From positions 69,501-133,500 of the forward strand of contig NC_037313.1 of NCBI RefSeq assembly GCF_000143535.2: a stretch of 64,000 nucleotides of DNA, written 5' to 3'. Below are positions 1 to 12,652 of this stretch, in pieces (position 1 is the first letter of the stretch; each line of letters begins with the position of its first letter). Below the pieces are notes generated by a model, which searched no databases, was not told the origin of the DNA, and saw only the letters and a list, made by a program, of their open reading frames with translations. The position numbers and the translations under genes are program-made. The stretch is from Botrytis cinerea B05.10 (lineage: Eukaryota > Ascomycota > Leotiomycetes > Helotiales > Sclerotiniaceae).

Positions 1-1584
1 CTAGACGACGAAAGTATCGCCTACCGTTCCATGTGGTAGTGAAAATAGCATGCCTTTAGAGGAGACAGTGTGTGTGTGTCACAGAGATTTGTTTTTGACA
101 TGCTTGGATTAAGTTCCAGAAGTTATATTTTGGTCTTTGGCGGATTGCATGAGGGAATCAATGGTGGAAGAGGAAGGGGCTTGGATAGAGACTGAGATTC
201 CTTTTTGGGCAAGGAGAAGTGTCCTTCCTCCTCCCATAGAACCGGCTCTTATCATTCCTACCTGTGCGTTAGTGGATGTGTTTCGAAAATTGAAATAGGA
301 AATGGTGTTTAAAATTACTTGCCTTTGTGATTTCTATGGTGACTGTGTTTGCTTTGGTGGCAAGACAGATACAGTAATTTTGTTGATATGAGAGGCGTGA
401 GAGTGACGATCAATAATTGACCAGAAGAGGTTTATCAAAAGGGAAACGTTAGGAAAATGCAACAAACTTATCTATCCAATTTCTAATCTAGCTAGAAGAC
501 AACCTGCATTGAATGAATGCCTATCTAGTATGACAGGAGCTCGTCTCCGAAGTGCCACAACGCCACTCATCATAACGTAGACGTAGATTTCATTGAGTTC
601 ATTGATATTAATTAGTTGGACCTACCTTCTGATGCTTTAGATGACAAGATGTATCTCATTCTTCCTTTGAATACTCAATTGGGAAGGGATGAAATATATA
701 CAAGATGCCAAGATCAAGCATGTTTGTTTTCCATCAACACTTGGGGTGAGAGAGTGCTTATGTAATATGGTGCATACTGCCCCTTCATTTTGGAAACGAG
801 TGCATATGATCAACCCCCCTCTTTGGATGGAAATACATACTGCTACATAATTAGCAAATATAGTTTTATATACCCTCAGCCCCCATTCCCTCCAAATTTA
901 CCTCGTTCCCTTCACCACCCTCCAAGCAAATCAGCTCAAAATGTTCCCCAACGTTCAAACCCCGAATGATCGCCATAGAATTCTCCATCTCTACCGGCAA
1001 TTCAGAAATGCCTCGGTTCACGTCTCGAATTTGGCCCCGCGAAAAGGCGGGTACCTGACATCTTTCTCATGCGTGTTCTGCGTAGGGCTTTGGGATGTCA
1101 ATTCACATAAGGTAACCTTAAAAGGTAAATGAATTGCGTTTCTCATAAGGCTACGTATTACTGGATAATCAAGTGTTTAGGACTACTTGAGATGTGTCAC
1201 ATATATTTATAAAAACGCCAGAAGGGAAAAGATCCTTCTGGCCGATGAATGAGATGTGGTCAGCTGGAGCTAGTGGTAGTGGCCGTGGTGCTGGGTACGG
1301 GACGAAGCTTTTATGTATAGTAGTTTGACAATTGGCATGTGTTAAGATCGTCCTCTCTGTCCTTCTTTCTTCGATTCGATTCCTTCTTCCTCCTTGATAG
1401 AAAACAATCACATTCAACTCAACAAGATATTCTTTATAAAGAACATCTACCCAGTACATTCCATAGCTACTGAAAGAGAGAAGCGATTGTCCTTCAATAA
1501 ATCAGCAACCCCATCATAAATAACCTCAGTATTCCCCAATCCGGAATTCCTACAAGCCCCTCCAAACCCCTCATATCCCCAAAG
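1..1584. other. Left-edge intergenic region
   Basis: No complete gene is visible in the first 1.58 kb. There is a short GT microsatellite near 69-80 and a TATA-like TATATA tract near 870. The only coding-like stretch is the short LYR-motif reading frame at 941-1132, listed separately. From 1133 to the SET-domain gene start at 1585 I see only short random frames on both strands. Confidence 0.5.
941..1132 (+). CDS. Possible first exon or remnant of an LYR-motif mitochondrial protein
   Basis: A 63-codon frame starts with ATG after a pyrimidine-rich leader (CCTCGTTCCCTTCACC), which is a typical fungal promoter context. Residues 12-22 read RHRILHLYRQF, which contains the L-Y-R tripeptide in a helical, basic context. 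That is the hallmark of Complex1_LYR proteins, mitochondrial matrix adaptors for acyl-ACP and Fe-S transfer. Those proteins are normally 80-150 aa with a second and third helix. Here the frame loses that character after about residue 40, and I found no convincing downstream exon before the next gene at 1585. It may be a first exon whose partner I missed, a decayed copy, or a chance match. The LYR reading is seen in the sequence and its function is inference. Confidence 0.3.
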   Translation: MFPNVQTPNDRHRILHLYRQFRNASVHVSNLAPRKGGYLTSFSCVFCVGLWDVNSHKVTLKGK

Positions 1585-2388
1585 ATGGCACCCGTCAAAC
1601 CCTTTTGGTCTCAACCTTCTCACCCACACATCCAAGAAGTAATCTACGGCGAAGATGAAAATGGATATACCACCAAATCCATCTCCAAGGTTTCCCTTCC
1701 TCCTTTTGCTGTTTTTGCAAAAATGGTATTCCCCCCCACCAATACAACTCCTTTCCGGATACAAGCCTTGAGTAGTTACTGACCACAATCCCAGGACTTT
1801 CCACCATGTACCGATGCCCCAGAAGCTACTTATGCCACTGTCCAAACAGATACAAACACACATTTGAATCTCAATTCGGACTTGTTGTACATCAATCATT
1901 CTTGTGAACCTTCCCTCGTACGTTTTCCGTTCCCACCCTCCTTCTCTCTCCGGTCCTCCTCTAAACCATCCCCATAGATTTTCGATGTGCAAAACCGCAC
2001 CATCCTCACCTCCCACACCGGCCTCACTGTAGGCCAAGAACTAACTTTCTTCTACCCTTCCACTGAATGGCACATGTCTCAGCCATTTTCCTGCAACTGT
2101 GCTACTCCCTCTTGCGTAGGAGAGATAAGTGGAGCGGGACAGATGAGCGCTAAAGCTTTGGAGGGAAAATGGTTGAGCGCTCATATTAGACGGGGATTGG
2201 AGGAGAAGAGAAATGGGAATGGAATTGGTAACGTGATGAAAAATGGAGAGAAAAATATCAATGGAAAATTAAACGGCGTTAAAGGAGAAAAGCCAAATGG
2301 AGAAGTTAATGGAGAGGGGGAAATAAACGGACGACGAGGAGTCACGAGCAGGGAAATGAGCGGAGAGATGGGTGGAGATACTTTGTAA
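1585..2388 (+). CDS. Small SET-domain protein with NG-rich tail
   Basis: Three exons, 1585-1725, 1795-1917 and 1978-2388, give a 224-aa protein. Both introns keep phase 0 (donors GTATTC and GTACGT, acceptors CCCAG and CATAG). SET-domain hallmarks are visible: residues 81-84 N-H-S-C in the pseudoknot motif (YINHSCEPSL), a GQELTFFYPS strand with the conserved tyrosine near 114, and a post-SET cysteine set C-x-C-x4-C at 127, 129 and 134, which would bind zinc near the active site. The domain belongs to the compact fungal SET proteins of roughly 160-230 aa, which have no chromatin-reader domain. Lysine methyltransferase activity is predicted by family; the substrate is unknown. After about residue 165 the chain becomes a low-complexity tail rich in Asn-Gly, Lys and Glu. 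The next gene lies on the other strand more than 1 kb away. Confidence 0.8.
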
Positions 2389-3634
2389 ACTTGGGGGGTG
2401 ATTGGGGGGAGGTTTCCTTGCGTTCTAGTTTTTGATTTTTGACTTTTTAGTGTTTTGTCCTTCAACAGGATCTTGGGAGTTTGGTATGCTGGGATTTAAC
2501 ATCCCATTGGTATCACATCACATCATATTATGTCTTCATACAACTGTGTTGTTTAGCAAAGTGCACGTTTGATTCTCTTCTGCCTATCTATGTACTGTGA
2601 TGCAACCCGAGTAAGTATCATCATGAAGATGGAGATACAGAGCCCTAGTTCCACACCATGCCATTCAGTAGCCATATATGAAAAGGCGAACCTAATGAAA
2701 ATCAAAACAATATAACGCAAGTAATGTTGAAGTATACCCTTCCTGTTTAAAAGCCTTTTCGTTACCATTCGTAAGTAAGTGTGGTCCAACTGATCAGCGA
2801 ATAGCCACCTTTGTTGTTCCCAAACCCTATGTCATCTGGTATATCAATTGTCAACTGTGTCTCAGAGAAGAAACATATCGTCAACTGTACACCAAATGCT
2901 ATGCGATCAATTCCCACCTTGAAAGCCGTCAAATATCCACCGTGATATCCACCTAATGCACTCATCTCAAATCTCGAAGCACAATCTTCGATAATCATTC
3001 AGATTCTTCCACCCCCCCCCTTCAAATTAAGTATCCATTCAAACATTATCCTCATTCCCAATTGAACGGACCAGATGTGAAAATCGAGCTGGCCATTTGT
3101 CCACACCACTATCTCACAACCCTGACCAACCAGGCAAGATGTGATGGGAAAAAAGCACCAATGAAACTCATGAAAAGCGCAAAAACAATCATGTAAATAT
3201 CTTCCTGGGTCATTGGCACATCCTTTCGTATTGTACAATCCATTATTATCCTCCAAACATATAAGCAAAGTACAACATCAAAATGAAATTAAAACCACAA
3301 CAAGTCGGTCAGCTCAGACGATAGCTTTTAGAACTACAATCAATGCTCGTTTGGAGTTAAAGTCTGTCTAAGCAAGGCCGCCTGCTACATATCGAAAGAG
3401 AACTATTAAGAGCACGAAAAATAGCTGCACGAATTATGAATCAGGTAATAACAGCACAACTTCGAATTGAGAAAAACGCAAGGAACTGTAGGGTATCGTA
3501 ACAAAGTGTAGACTGAATCTAGTAAAGGTATAGGAAATCGTAGTCGGATGAGTTCTAATAATGTCTCATGCCAACATCATACATGGTTTCGTCCCATCTG
3601 AAAATCCTTGGTTAGCAAAAGGGAGACACATTTT
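2389..3634. other. Intergenic region between convergent genes
   Basis: This is the tail-to-tail gap between the SET gene (plus) and the unknown gene ending at 3635 (minus). Only short, non-conserved-looking frames occur on the minus strand, and I see no splice-linked reading frame. A C10 run lies near 3013. It presumably holds both 3' UTRs and terminators. Confidence 0.5.
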
Positions 3635-5840
3635 TCAAAATTCAATCAGATCTCCATTGCCCACATTATCGTAAAATGTTTGGGATGGAGGAGAATCTTG
3701 AACTGACTGTAATTCATCCAAATCCATCATCGAGTCGTCTTGGTCCATTAAATTTCTATGTCGAGCAGAAACTCTTACCTCCAAACCTTCAACGCCAAGG
3801 GTTAGCGATGACTGGCTTAATGAAATTGGCCTGGAAGACAGATTGATGAGGGGCAAAGATGTCGACGCTCTTGTCATGGCCTGTGGGTTCTGTGAGAACT
3901 CCTCTTCCTCCCCTTCACACTCGCTTCTTTCTTCATCATCTGACGTGAGCAGTCCTTCCAAGAGCTCCTTATTTTCTTGATCATCGGTCTTACGCTTTTC
4001 CCGTGAAGCAAAAGTTGCTTTGTTGATATCCTTGCTATCCTTGTGTTTGTGAGTACGGTAGAGGATAGGTTCTGGATCGGGAAAATATGGAAGGCGGCGA
4101 CTTAATTCTTCCAATCTTGCCTTACTGGGAGATGGATTCTTCTTCCATTTTCGATTGAGAGGAGCGAAGCCTGAGTCACTTGTAGATCCGGATAGTGTTT
4201 GGACGGCAGCGACAAAGTTGTTGACTGTCTTCTCTCTTAACAACCCAACGTGCTGAACGAGGTTACGGAGATGCTCGGGTTGGGTTTGTTCCTTAGTTCT
4301 CACTGGACTACCCCCAAGCATGCCTTGGTAGATTTCACTATCCTCAGCAAACGTGTTGTGGTCGAGCACTGATGGTGAGCCTGCATCCACTTTGTGCATT
4401 CTTCTGGTTCTGTCTGGATCAGTGTGGTTACATACTAGTCGCAATCTTGGTGTCGATTGGGCTAAGGGACTAGACGTAAGTAATGAATCCAGATCATCGA
4501 AGTCTCTGTTACTTTGGTGGGCTGAAGACTTGTTATTTGTGCGATGGAGACTTGAGAATTCCGGTGCGGATCCAATTTCAGGCATCTGGCTACTGAAGGT
4601 CGAAGGCTGCATAACTTGCTCACTTGAACTTGGTGGCTCGGTAAAGGGGTCTGTGAGTGCTGAATTCTGACTGTGGAAAGATCTTACATCACTGTTGAGT
4701 GGCTTTCTAGGGATTTTGAGATTCCCAGTCATCTTTTGCAGCTTGGAATTTTCTTTAAAATTTTGCACTATTAGAGAGAATTAGCTTTGCCAATCTTAGG
4801 TAAAAGAAGTCATCATTCAGACTACCTTCGTTGAGTCTCAGGTCTGTACCACTAAGAGATTCTGGGCGTCTACTAGGTTGTTCTTGGATTATTGGTGAGT
4901 TGACGAAAGGAGGCTGGACTAAATGATTTTCTTGGCTATTATCATTCTTTCTACGGCGGAAGCTTCCTTGCAACACATTTTTAACCTTAAGAAAAGCCCC
5001 GGCCTTTAATCTTCTCTTCTTTTCGACGACCAATGTATTTGTTGATCCCGGCTTGAGTTCTTCCATTGCTTTGAATGTTTGTGCAACAGAAGGATTGACT
5101 GCATTCGGATCAGAAGGACTGACAATTAAATTCGATTGCTCGTCGAGACCGCTCGATGTCCGAATAATTGGTCCCTTTGGGAATCTTCGAGATTGCGACT
5201 CCTTGGTTGGGCTCCTACGACGAGATGTTTTATTTAACGCGGACTGTCTCTTGGATGATTTCCTAGGAATAGGGGGCGCTGAACTCTTTCTTGCATGCAG
5301 CGAAGACTTAGCAGTACCATTAGAGTAGCCAGTATCGATGGCTGTACTCTTGTCGGTGATACACATCTCATTTTCACTGAAATTGAGACTGGGCAATTGT
5401 GGTAAGGTGTTCTCGATGGCTGTCGACTTATCGCGTGGCTCATTAATGGCAATCTCATCTACCAATCCACTATTGTCTTCACTCGGGGCTTCTCTGACTG
5501 GTTGCTGTTCTTCATTGTCGACCGAAGAGTGAAAAGCTGACAACTGGCGCGTGCTTGACTCTGTTAATAACTTTGTGTTAGCTTCACTTCCAAGTTGATA
5601 GCAACCGCGATTAGAGGAACGCATGAATAGCATCCTTGGAGACGTAAGGACACAATTGAGATACGAAAGTGGAGTACAGCCGTGTCAATAGAATGATGTT
5701 TGAGATATAAGGAAATAAAAACAAACCAGCTTACCTCTCTTGCTAGCTCTGTTCTTCTTTGCTTTGATTTGTTGATTATTCCTAAGAGAGGCAAACGAGC
5801 CCATCAGAGCATTCTTTTTCTTCTTCCCATAAGTCTCCAT
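3635..5840 (-). CDS. Unrecognised basic, serine-rich 657-aa protein
   Basis: Three exons on the minus strand, 5840-5735, 5560-4826 and 4767-3635, join in frame to 657 aa. Intron 1 has donor GTAAGC, branch GCTAAC and acceptor TTAACAG. Intron 2 has donor GTAGTC and acceptor CTAATAG. I do not recognise a family. The chain is largely disordered. It has a lysine-rich start (METYGKKKKNALMGSFASLR), basic clusters such as RKSSKRQ and RRRSPTKESQSRR (possible nuclear localisation or membrane-binding patches), a basic helical stretch (RRLKAGAFLKVKNVLQGSFRRRK), an acidic run EGEEEE and many S/T-P pairs. The hexapeptide DKSTAI occurs twice, at residues 79-84 and 105-110. It could be a nuclear or cell-cortex scaffold, but nothing in the sequence decides this. 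The exon structure is the strongest evidence that the gene is real. Confidence 0.65.
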
Positions 5841-8800
5841 GGTGGTAATAGGCGGAAAATTGATCGTATACGGGATGTGATAAATTGAAGTCGGAAAGGG
5901 TAGATAGAGGTGGTGACAGTGGCTAGGTACTGTTGGTGGTGAATAATGTTAGCTAGGGCAAGATCGACGGAGTTTGAAATTAACGGCAGCGAGGGAAGGA
6001 AGGAATGATTTAAGGGGTAGCGCGTGGATTAACTACAATCTGATGAGTATGTTTAGAGATCCATTGATCGTACAAACATTGCTCATTGATTGTTAGCTCG
6101 AGAGTGATGCTCGCCGAAAGCGTGGGCAAGAATGCAAGTTATCTTTCGTTATAGAATAGAACGCTTAGAGACTCAAGTTCAAGGTATAAAAACAACGATG
6201 ATTGACTGTGCGATATCAGAGCAAGTCTCTTATGCGCATGGCATGGCAGAACCCGCTGATACGAACGGGGTTATTCAAGTGAGGATGCGGACGGAGGAGC
6301 AGGAGTGATACTGGCGCGATCTTACCTCAAAAGAGTTGGACGGTTGTCTTTGATGGAAGCGTTAACAGTAGCACTTTCGTCTTATCAGTTTAGCAGTAGA
6401 TTTGTAAATGTGGTAGCTTTGCTGGGAATTTGACAGTAAAAGTTGTGCTGAGAAGTGGAAATGGTGGTGGTGTAGGGTTGGACAAGTTGAGAAGAATAAT
6501 TTGACGGCGTGGGGTAAAGTAATTTCGACAAGCAAATAATGTGAGCTAAGGTGCCCAGCCGGGTATGTGGTTGACGGGAATACTCAAGGGCGAAACTCAA
6601 ATTTGACAGCAGTGAGGCCTGGATACAGGAACAGTATGAAGAGTGTACTCATACCAAGAATACTGCCTATCTAAAGCCTCGATTAGATAAGGGTGTTTTT
6701 TCACTGCTCTATCAAAAAATAACAAGTGCAAGATGACCTGAGAAAGATGCTAACTTGGTTATGTTGCTAAATAACGGCTACAGACACTGAGCAGAAAGGT
6801 TTCTAGAGCACTATCGTTACTGGGCTGACTTATCCCAAACTATTGTTGAAGAAGGACCAAACCTTGGAAACAAAACTACCTGTCTTTCTATACCTATTAA
6901 CAGGACCAGCAGTATTCTGTTTTGTTTTGAACTAACTGGGATCAATAACTATTCTCGTTGGGGAGCGCAAGGAGGGCTGCATATCTTACACACCCACAGC
7001 GGCATTCTTACTGTGAGCCAGCTAAAACGGCTGTCGAATTCTTTGACACCCTTCCCCAAGAGCTCTAAACAGGTTGAGCAACACCAGGGACCACATCATT
7101 AGCTTGTATATCGACTCATGATTAGCTGAGGCAACTAATAGAGCCCCGGATATCCCTCCGCAGAATCAGAAGAAGACCTGAAGACTTGTGAGGCCACTGC
7201 AATGCCCCTTCGAGTTAAACTGGCTGCAGTGATCGCTGTCATATCTAGTATCTCTCAGCAGAGCTTCAAAGAACACCGCGGAGCGTTCGAAGCCTTCCTA
7301 GGATCGGAGACCCTCTCCGGCAAAGGGTATACCGTCTACTGGCCCAAAGGCAATGGCGCACAATGAGATATATCGAGGCCTAGCTCGTTCTTCAGGTATC
7401 TTCTATGCGTGCAATGCATACATGGCTAACCAAATTGCCATACCATAGAGAAACGCGCAGCAGCAGTAGCTACACCTTCAGAGAGAGACAGCTTTGCTTC
7501 AACGAGCAACAATCAGGTAGCAAAATATCCGGAAAGTTATTATAACTTACAGCATCATTCTCGGGAGGAGCAACAAGTTCTTCGCTAACAACATGATCAA
7601 CAGCAATTGAATCAACAAGTCTATACACCCAGCCCTCTGCATCCACTTCTGACCCGTCATTTTGGACATCGACCGACTGCATTGTGCGGAGACCTCATGA
7701 TGAAATAAAACGCAATATTTTCACCATCATCAACCATGCTATCACATCATTATTTGCTTATATGGCTACTGCACGCTTTCAAAGCTCAGGGTGTTGCCAA
7801 CATTTCTTCAAGCATTCCTGGACTCCATCCGCACTTCCATCAGTATAAGATAACTAGCTGACACTCAAGTTCTATCAGAAATCCTCTCTCCTTCTACCCC
7901 CGACTAGAGTTCGTATTATACTTTGCATTAGGAGCAGGCTTCCTAACGCTCTCCAACCTTGAATCATCGGCCGAAACGTATAGGAAGCCATCCAGCTTAT
8001 GTGCCGCCACATATACAAAAAATCATCGAAATGACTGGCACGCAGTTTCACATATTCGCATAGCAAAGCAAATATATAATATCGGGATCTTCTTATCTCA
8101 CTCCCACGCATACTCCTACGGCGAAGCAACAGACAAATGCTAGGGCTTTACACTTGAACGAACCTCTACACAACCTCCGAAAACATTTATTTGAGTTGAG
8201 ATATAGCACAAACATAGGATATGTACGTTGGACATTCTTTCCACCACCTCTCCTTTGACACTTGGGTATGGCACATGCAATACTTCTATCTGGATTCTTT
8301 CAGTCCATTGGGCACAGCAGATATTACACCAACAACTAAGCACCAAAGCCGGTTCATCCTATTGTACAATTGAAGGACCATCTTTGTCTTTATGCGTACA
8401 AATTACTTGAAACTATTGAAAGGAACATGGGAAAAGCTCTTTCATGTTCAATTCCATCCAGGACCTTCTAAATCACAAGGTTAACATGGTACACCCAACC
8501 CATTGAAGAACTCCCCATGAGAAAAGGCAGAGTATAGTGTTTGTAAGTGTCATAACTAAGCCATTGGCCAATATTTTCTACTAAATTTATCTTTGGGAAA
8601 ACCGCATCAGGTTTTGGACTGATGCATTCATGGGTAGCAATTTACCACTCAAAGGGCATGTGCTAGTACCACATCTCTTGTTATAGTATAGACATCCAAA
8701 TGAATCTATGTCTACAGAGCCTTTCACTTCTAGACGAAATGAATATTGTCATTGTTTGTGTTGGCGGCCCTACCCCTGATTACGCGAGCTCTTCAATTCT

Positions 8801-10923
8801 GACTTTTAATTCGAAGAGACTGAAAATGAATGCTTGGACCAAGCTCTTCAGTTTTACACTTCAGCCGACCCGACCATTCACATAAGAACTTGTTTTTTGT
8901 ACCCTTGGCCAAAAGAAACTCTTGCAATCATTTACTGGATGACATACAAATTAAGTTATTGTTTACTTTTGTTTTATTCTTATCCTTGTATGCTGTCATG
9001 CCAGTGTAACTGGCTAGTTACTAAACTATGATTCCCTGTCTCAACTTCCGTCTCAATTTGCATGCAAAGTTTTGAAAATAGGATACTTAAACATTCATTT
9101 AATGTGTTTTGTTGAGTTCTCCACATCAGAAATCATACTGGACAATGCTAAGTTGCAACTCTATGGCTTGATATATTCAACCATCTTTTCGTGTTTGTAA
9201 TAATCCCCTTGTTGTACTTGTCAAAATGCTCTCCTGTCTGAAACTTTGAATCCCGCAAGCATTGGGACCTTCTACCCAGAACCTTTACGATTGGAATACG
9301 TGTGCTATCATATTTCCACTGCTCGAAGTGTAGTTCACAGGGCATCAACAAGTACACCATGCTAAGATTTGAACAGGAATAAGCGCTCTTGTATCAGAAA
9401 ATTCAACCCCTATTCCAAGTACCACTGCACAACTGGGGCTATCAAATATGTTGGTGAATGCCTGCCATCAATGAGTATACCATCTTTCGAACAAGACAAT
9501 AGGCCACATTGTAGGAGAGGCAGATATGTTAAGAGAGCAAACAAATCAAAATTGCTACTCCGAAGTTCGCCAAAATTTAACAGAGTACTATGCTAGCTAT
9601 CATCTGACGTGTGAGGAAAACAAACAAATGATGGAAAAAATGCTGTTCTTTTTCTGCGCGGCTGGCCTGTTGGTACATGGTTATCATAGTATTCCCATTC
9701 CAATGGTGTTCTCATGGTGCTCCAATGATTGCGCCATTTGGCCCATGCTCTCAGTACACATCCAGTAAGTGGGAGTGCTTACTCCGCCAAAGCTGCTCCG
9801 GTAATGTATCTCCGGAAACGATTTTCCGCGGAGACTATCCAGACGTAGGAACAGGAGCACTCCACAAGTGCTTACAATGCGCACAAGGGGCGTGCTGGCA
9901 TGTGTCATTGGGTTGTGTTGAGCTGGAAGTATCTGGGGTTGATGCCACCGCCGCTGAGCCAAGACACACGAGATTTGAAAGATGGGACCCGAGACTATCG
10001 AGCCGTGTGGACGGGCTGTCCCCTCTTATATTGACGACGATTGATATGGCTTAGGAAAATATGCGAAATACATGCGGAGTGGCAGACCGGAACGGAGCTC
10101 GGAGTAGGAAGGACATTTTGTGGATTGAGGTTGTTTTGATTTGTATTCGGCTTTGATTCGGATTGTTTGCACAAACGTGGTAATATTATTGTCGTTACTA
10201 CGGTGAACTGTAAGGCTGTCTATCAGTTACTTGGGCATTCTCGAGTCAGATCTACTATGTATTATGACCTTAGCAGTAGAATTTCACCCCTTTCATGACC
10301 AGTCCTGAACAAATGCGATGCTGCATTATGAAAAGAGCTCTCAAGTTTATTTCTTTCTTTCTCTACGAGATTACAAATGCTGTCTGTTGTTTTTGATTGG
10401 ATAAAGTGGTTTGAAAATCCTTCCAAGCCATGAAAAGATCTACTGTGTATGTGCTCAGCTGCTCGGCCGCCGTAGTTATCAGCTGAATCACCTTATCGGT
10501 CATTGGATAACATCAGCATGGATGCCATTCTTGGATTGCCCACTGAGACGTTCGAAACACGGAGTGCCTGGTAATCATGTTCGGAATCTGTTCCATTAGA
10601 AAATTATTTTACATGTGTGACATCTTTATAAGATGTCCAGAATCTTCCCTTCTCTCTTCACCATTTTCATGCCATTTTTTTGATCGATGATCTTTGTGAT
10701 CTTTGTTATAAACGTTCATCCAATCAGAATTGTGCAATTCATAAATCACACGATTTTACCCGACTCTGCAACCTTAACTTTTTTATTAACTTTCGCATCT
10801 CGGTCTGGATCTTAACCTCCGGTCTCCGCCACCTTCACACAGTTTATATCAACTTGGATCGGCACTTTCTAGCATCGACCATTCAACTCTTAATACTTTC
10901 ACGTCTCTTACTACATACCCAAC
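5841..10923. other. 5-kb intergenic region, no firm gene
   Basis: The gap lies between the divergent unknown gene (minus) and HEM2 (plus). It contains only short frames. Two stretches are a little coding-like: a 54-codon ATG frame at 7202-7366 with a hydrophobic start, and frames on the plus strand at 9526-10054. Neither has convincing splice partners. The last 200 bp form the HEM2 promoter with a CCAAT box. Confidence 0.4.
10720..10724 (+). promoter_or_regulatory. CCAAT box upstream of HEM2
   Basis: CCAATCA lies about 200 bp before the HEM2 start codon. The fungal CCAAT-binding complex (HapB/C/E, with HapX under iron limitation) controls haem synthesis genes in Aspergillus. The motif is seen; its use here is inference, and I see no adjacent HapX half-site. 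Confidence 0.4.
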
Positions 10924-12155
<1,232 letters not shown>

Positions 12156-12652
12156 ACGGGGTTCGTTATAGATTATGGGATCACTCGGCGCATTTGTCTA
12201 GGCTTGTAAATGGTGTTTGGGATACGATATTAATGAAGGGACTGGGAATTGGAGTTAGACAAAACTGCTGTCAGAATACCATGAATTTAATGCTACTTTT
12301 AAGAACTCAACTTTACTACGACTCACTGCATTACCTACATATTTAACCAATGTTCCTGTTCCTTCTTGCTGTAACGACTTATACTTTTATATGCCACCAA
12401 CCTTGTCAATTCCTTGGTTAGTGGGGTCCCCTTATTCCTCGGCCGATTGCGGGGATCCTTGATCGGTTAAAATGGTCCGGGTGGAAGGGCTGCGTAGCTT
12501 TGTGCCGAAGGCAGCCTCGTGAAGCTCGTGTTAAAGCTTCGCAGCTGTGAGTCAATCAAACATCTCAATATACAGATTCTTTAGGTCATGATCTTCAGCA
12601 TCTTAACTTTGTCTCCATTCAATTGTTCCGTGTAAACTCTAGAAATCCAACA
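12156..12652. other. HEM2-MCT1 intergenic region with inverted repeat
   Basis: The 0.5-kb gap between two plus-strand genes holds the HEM2 3' end and the promoter of the transacylase gene. A GC-richer patch at 12440-12550 contains the imperfect inverted repeat listed separately. No other coding frame is seen. Confidence 0.5.
12489..12545. repeat. Imperfect inverted repeat (14-nt arms, 29-nt loop)
   Basis: GCTGCGTAGCTTTG at 12489-12502 pairs with TAAAGCTTCGCAGC at 12532-12545 with one internal mismatch. It lies about 110 bp upstream of the MCT1 start codon, so it could fold in the 5' leader or act as a protein-binding palindrome. Function is unknown. Confidence 0.5.

Noticed and set aside
9526..10054. 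Overlapping frames with a hydrophobic segment and cysteines
   Set aside because: Two frames overlap on the same strand without splice signals that join them, and composition is not coding-like.
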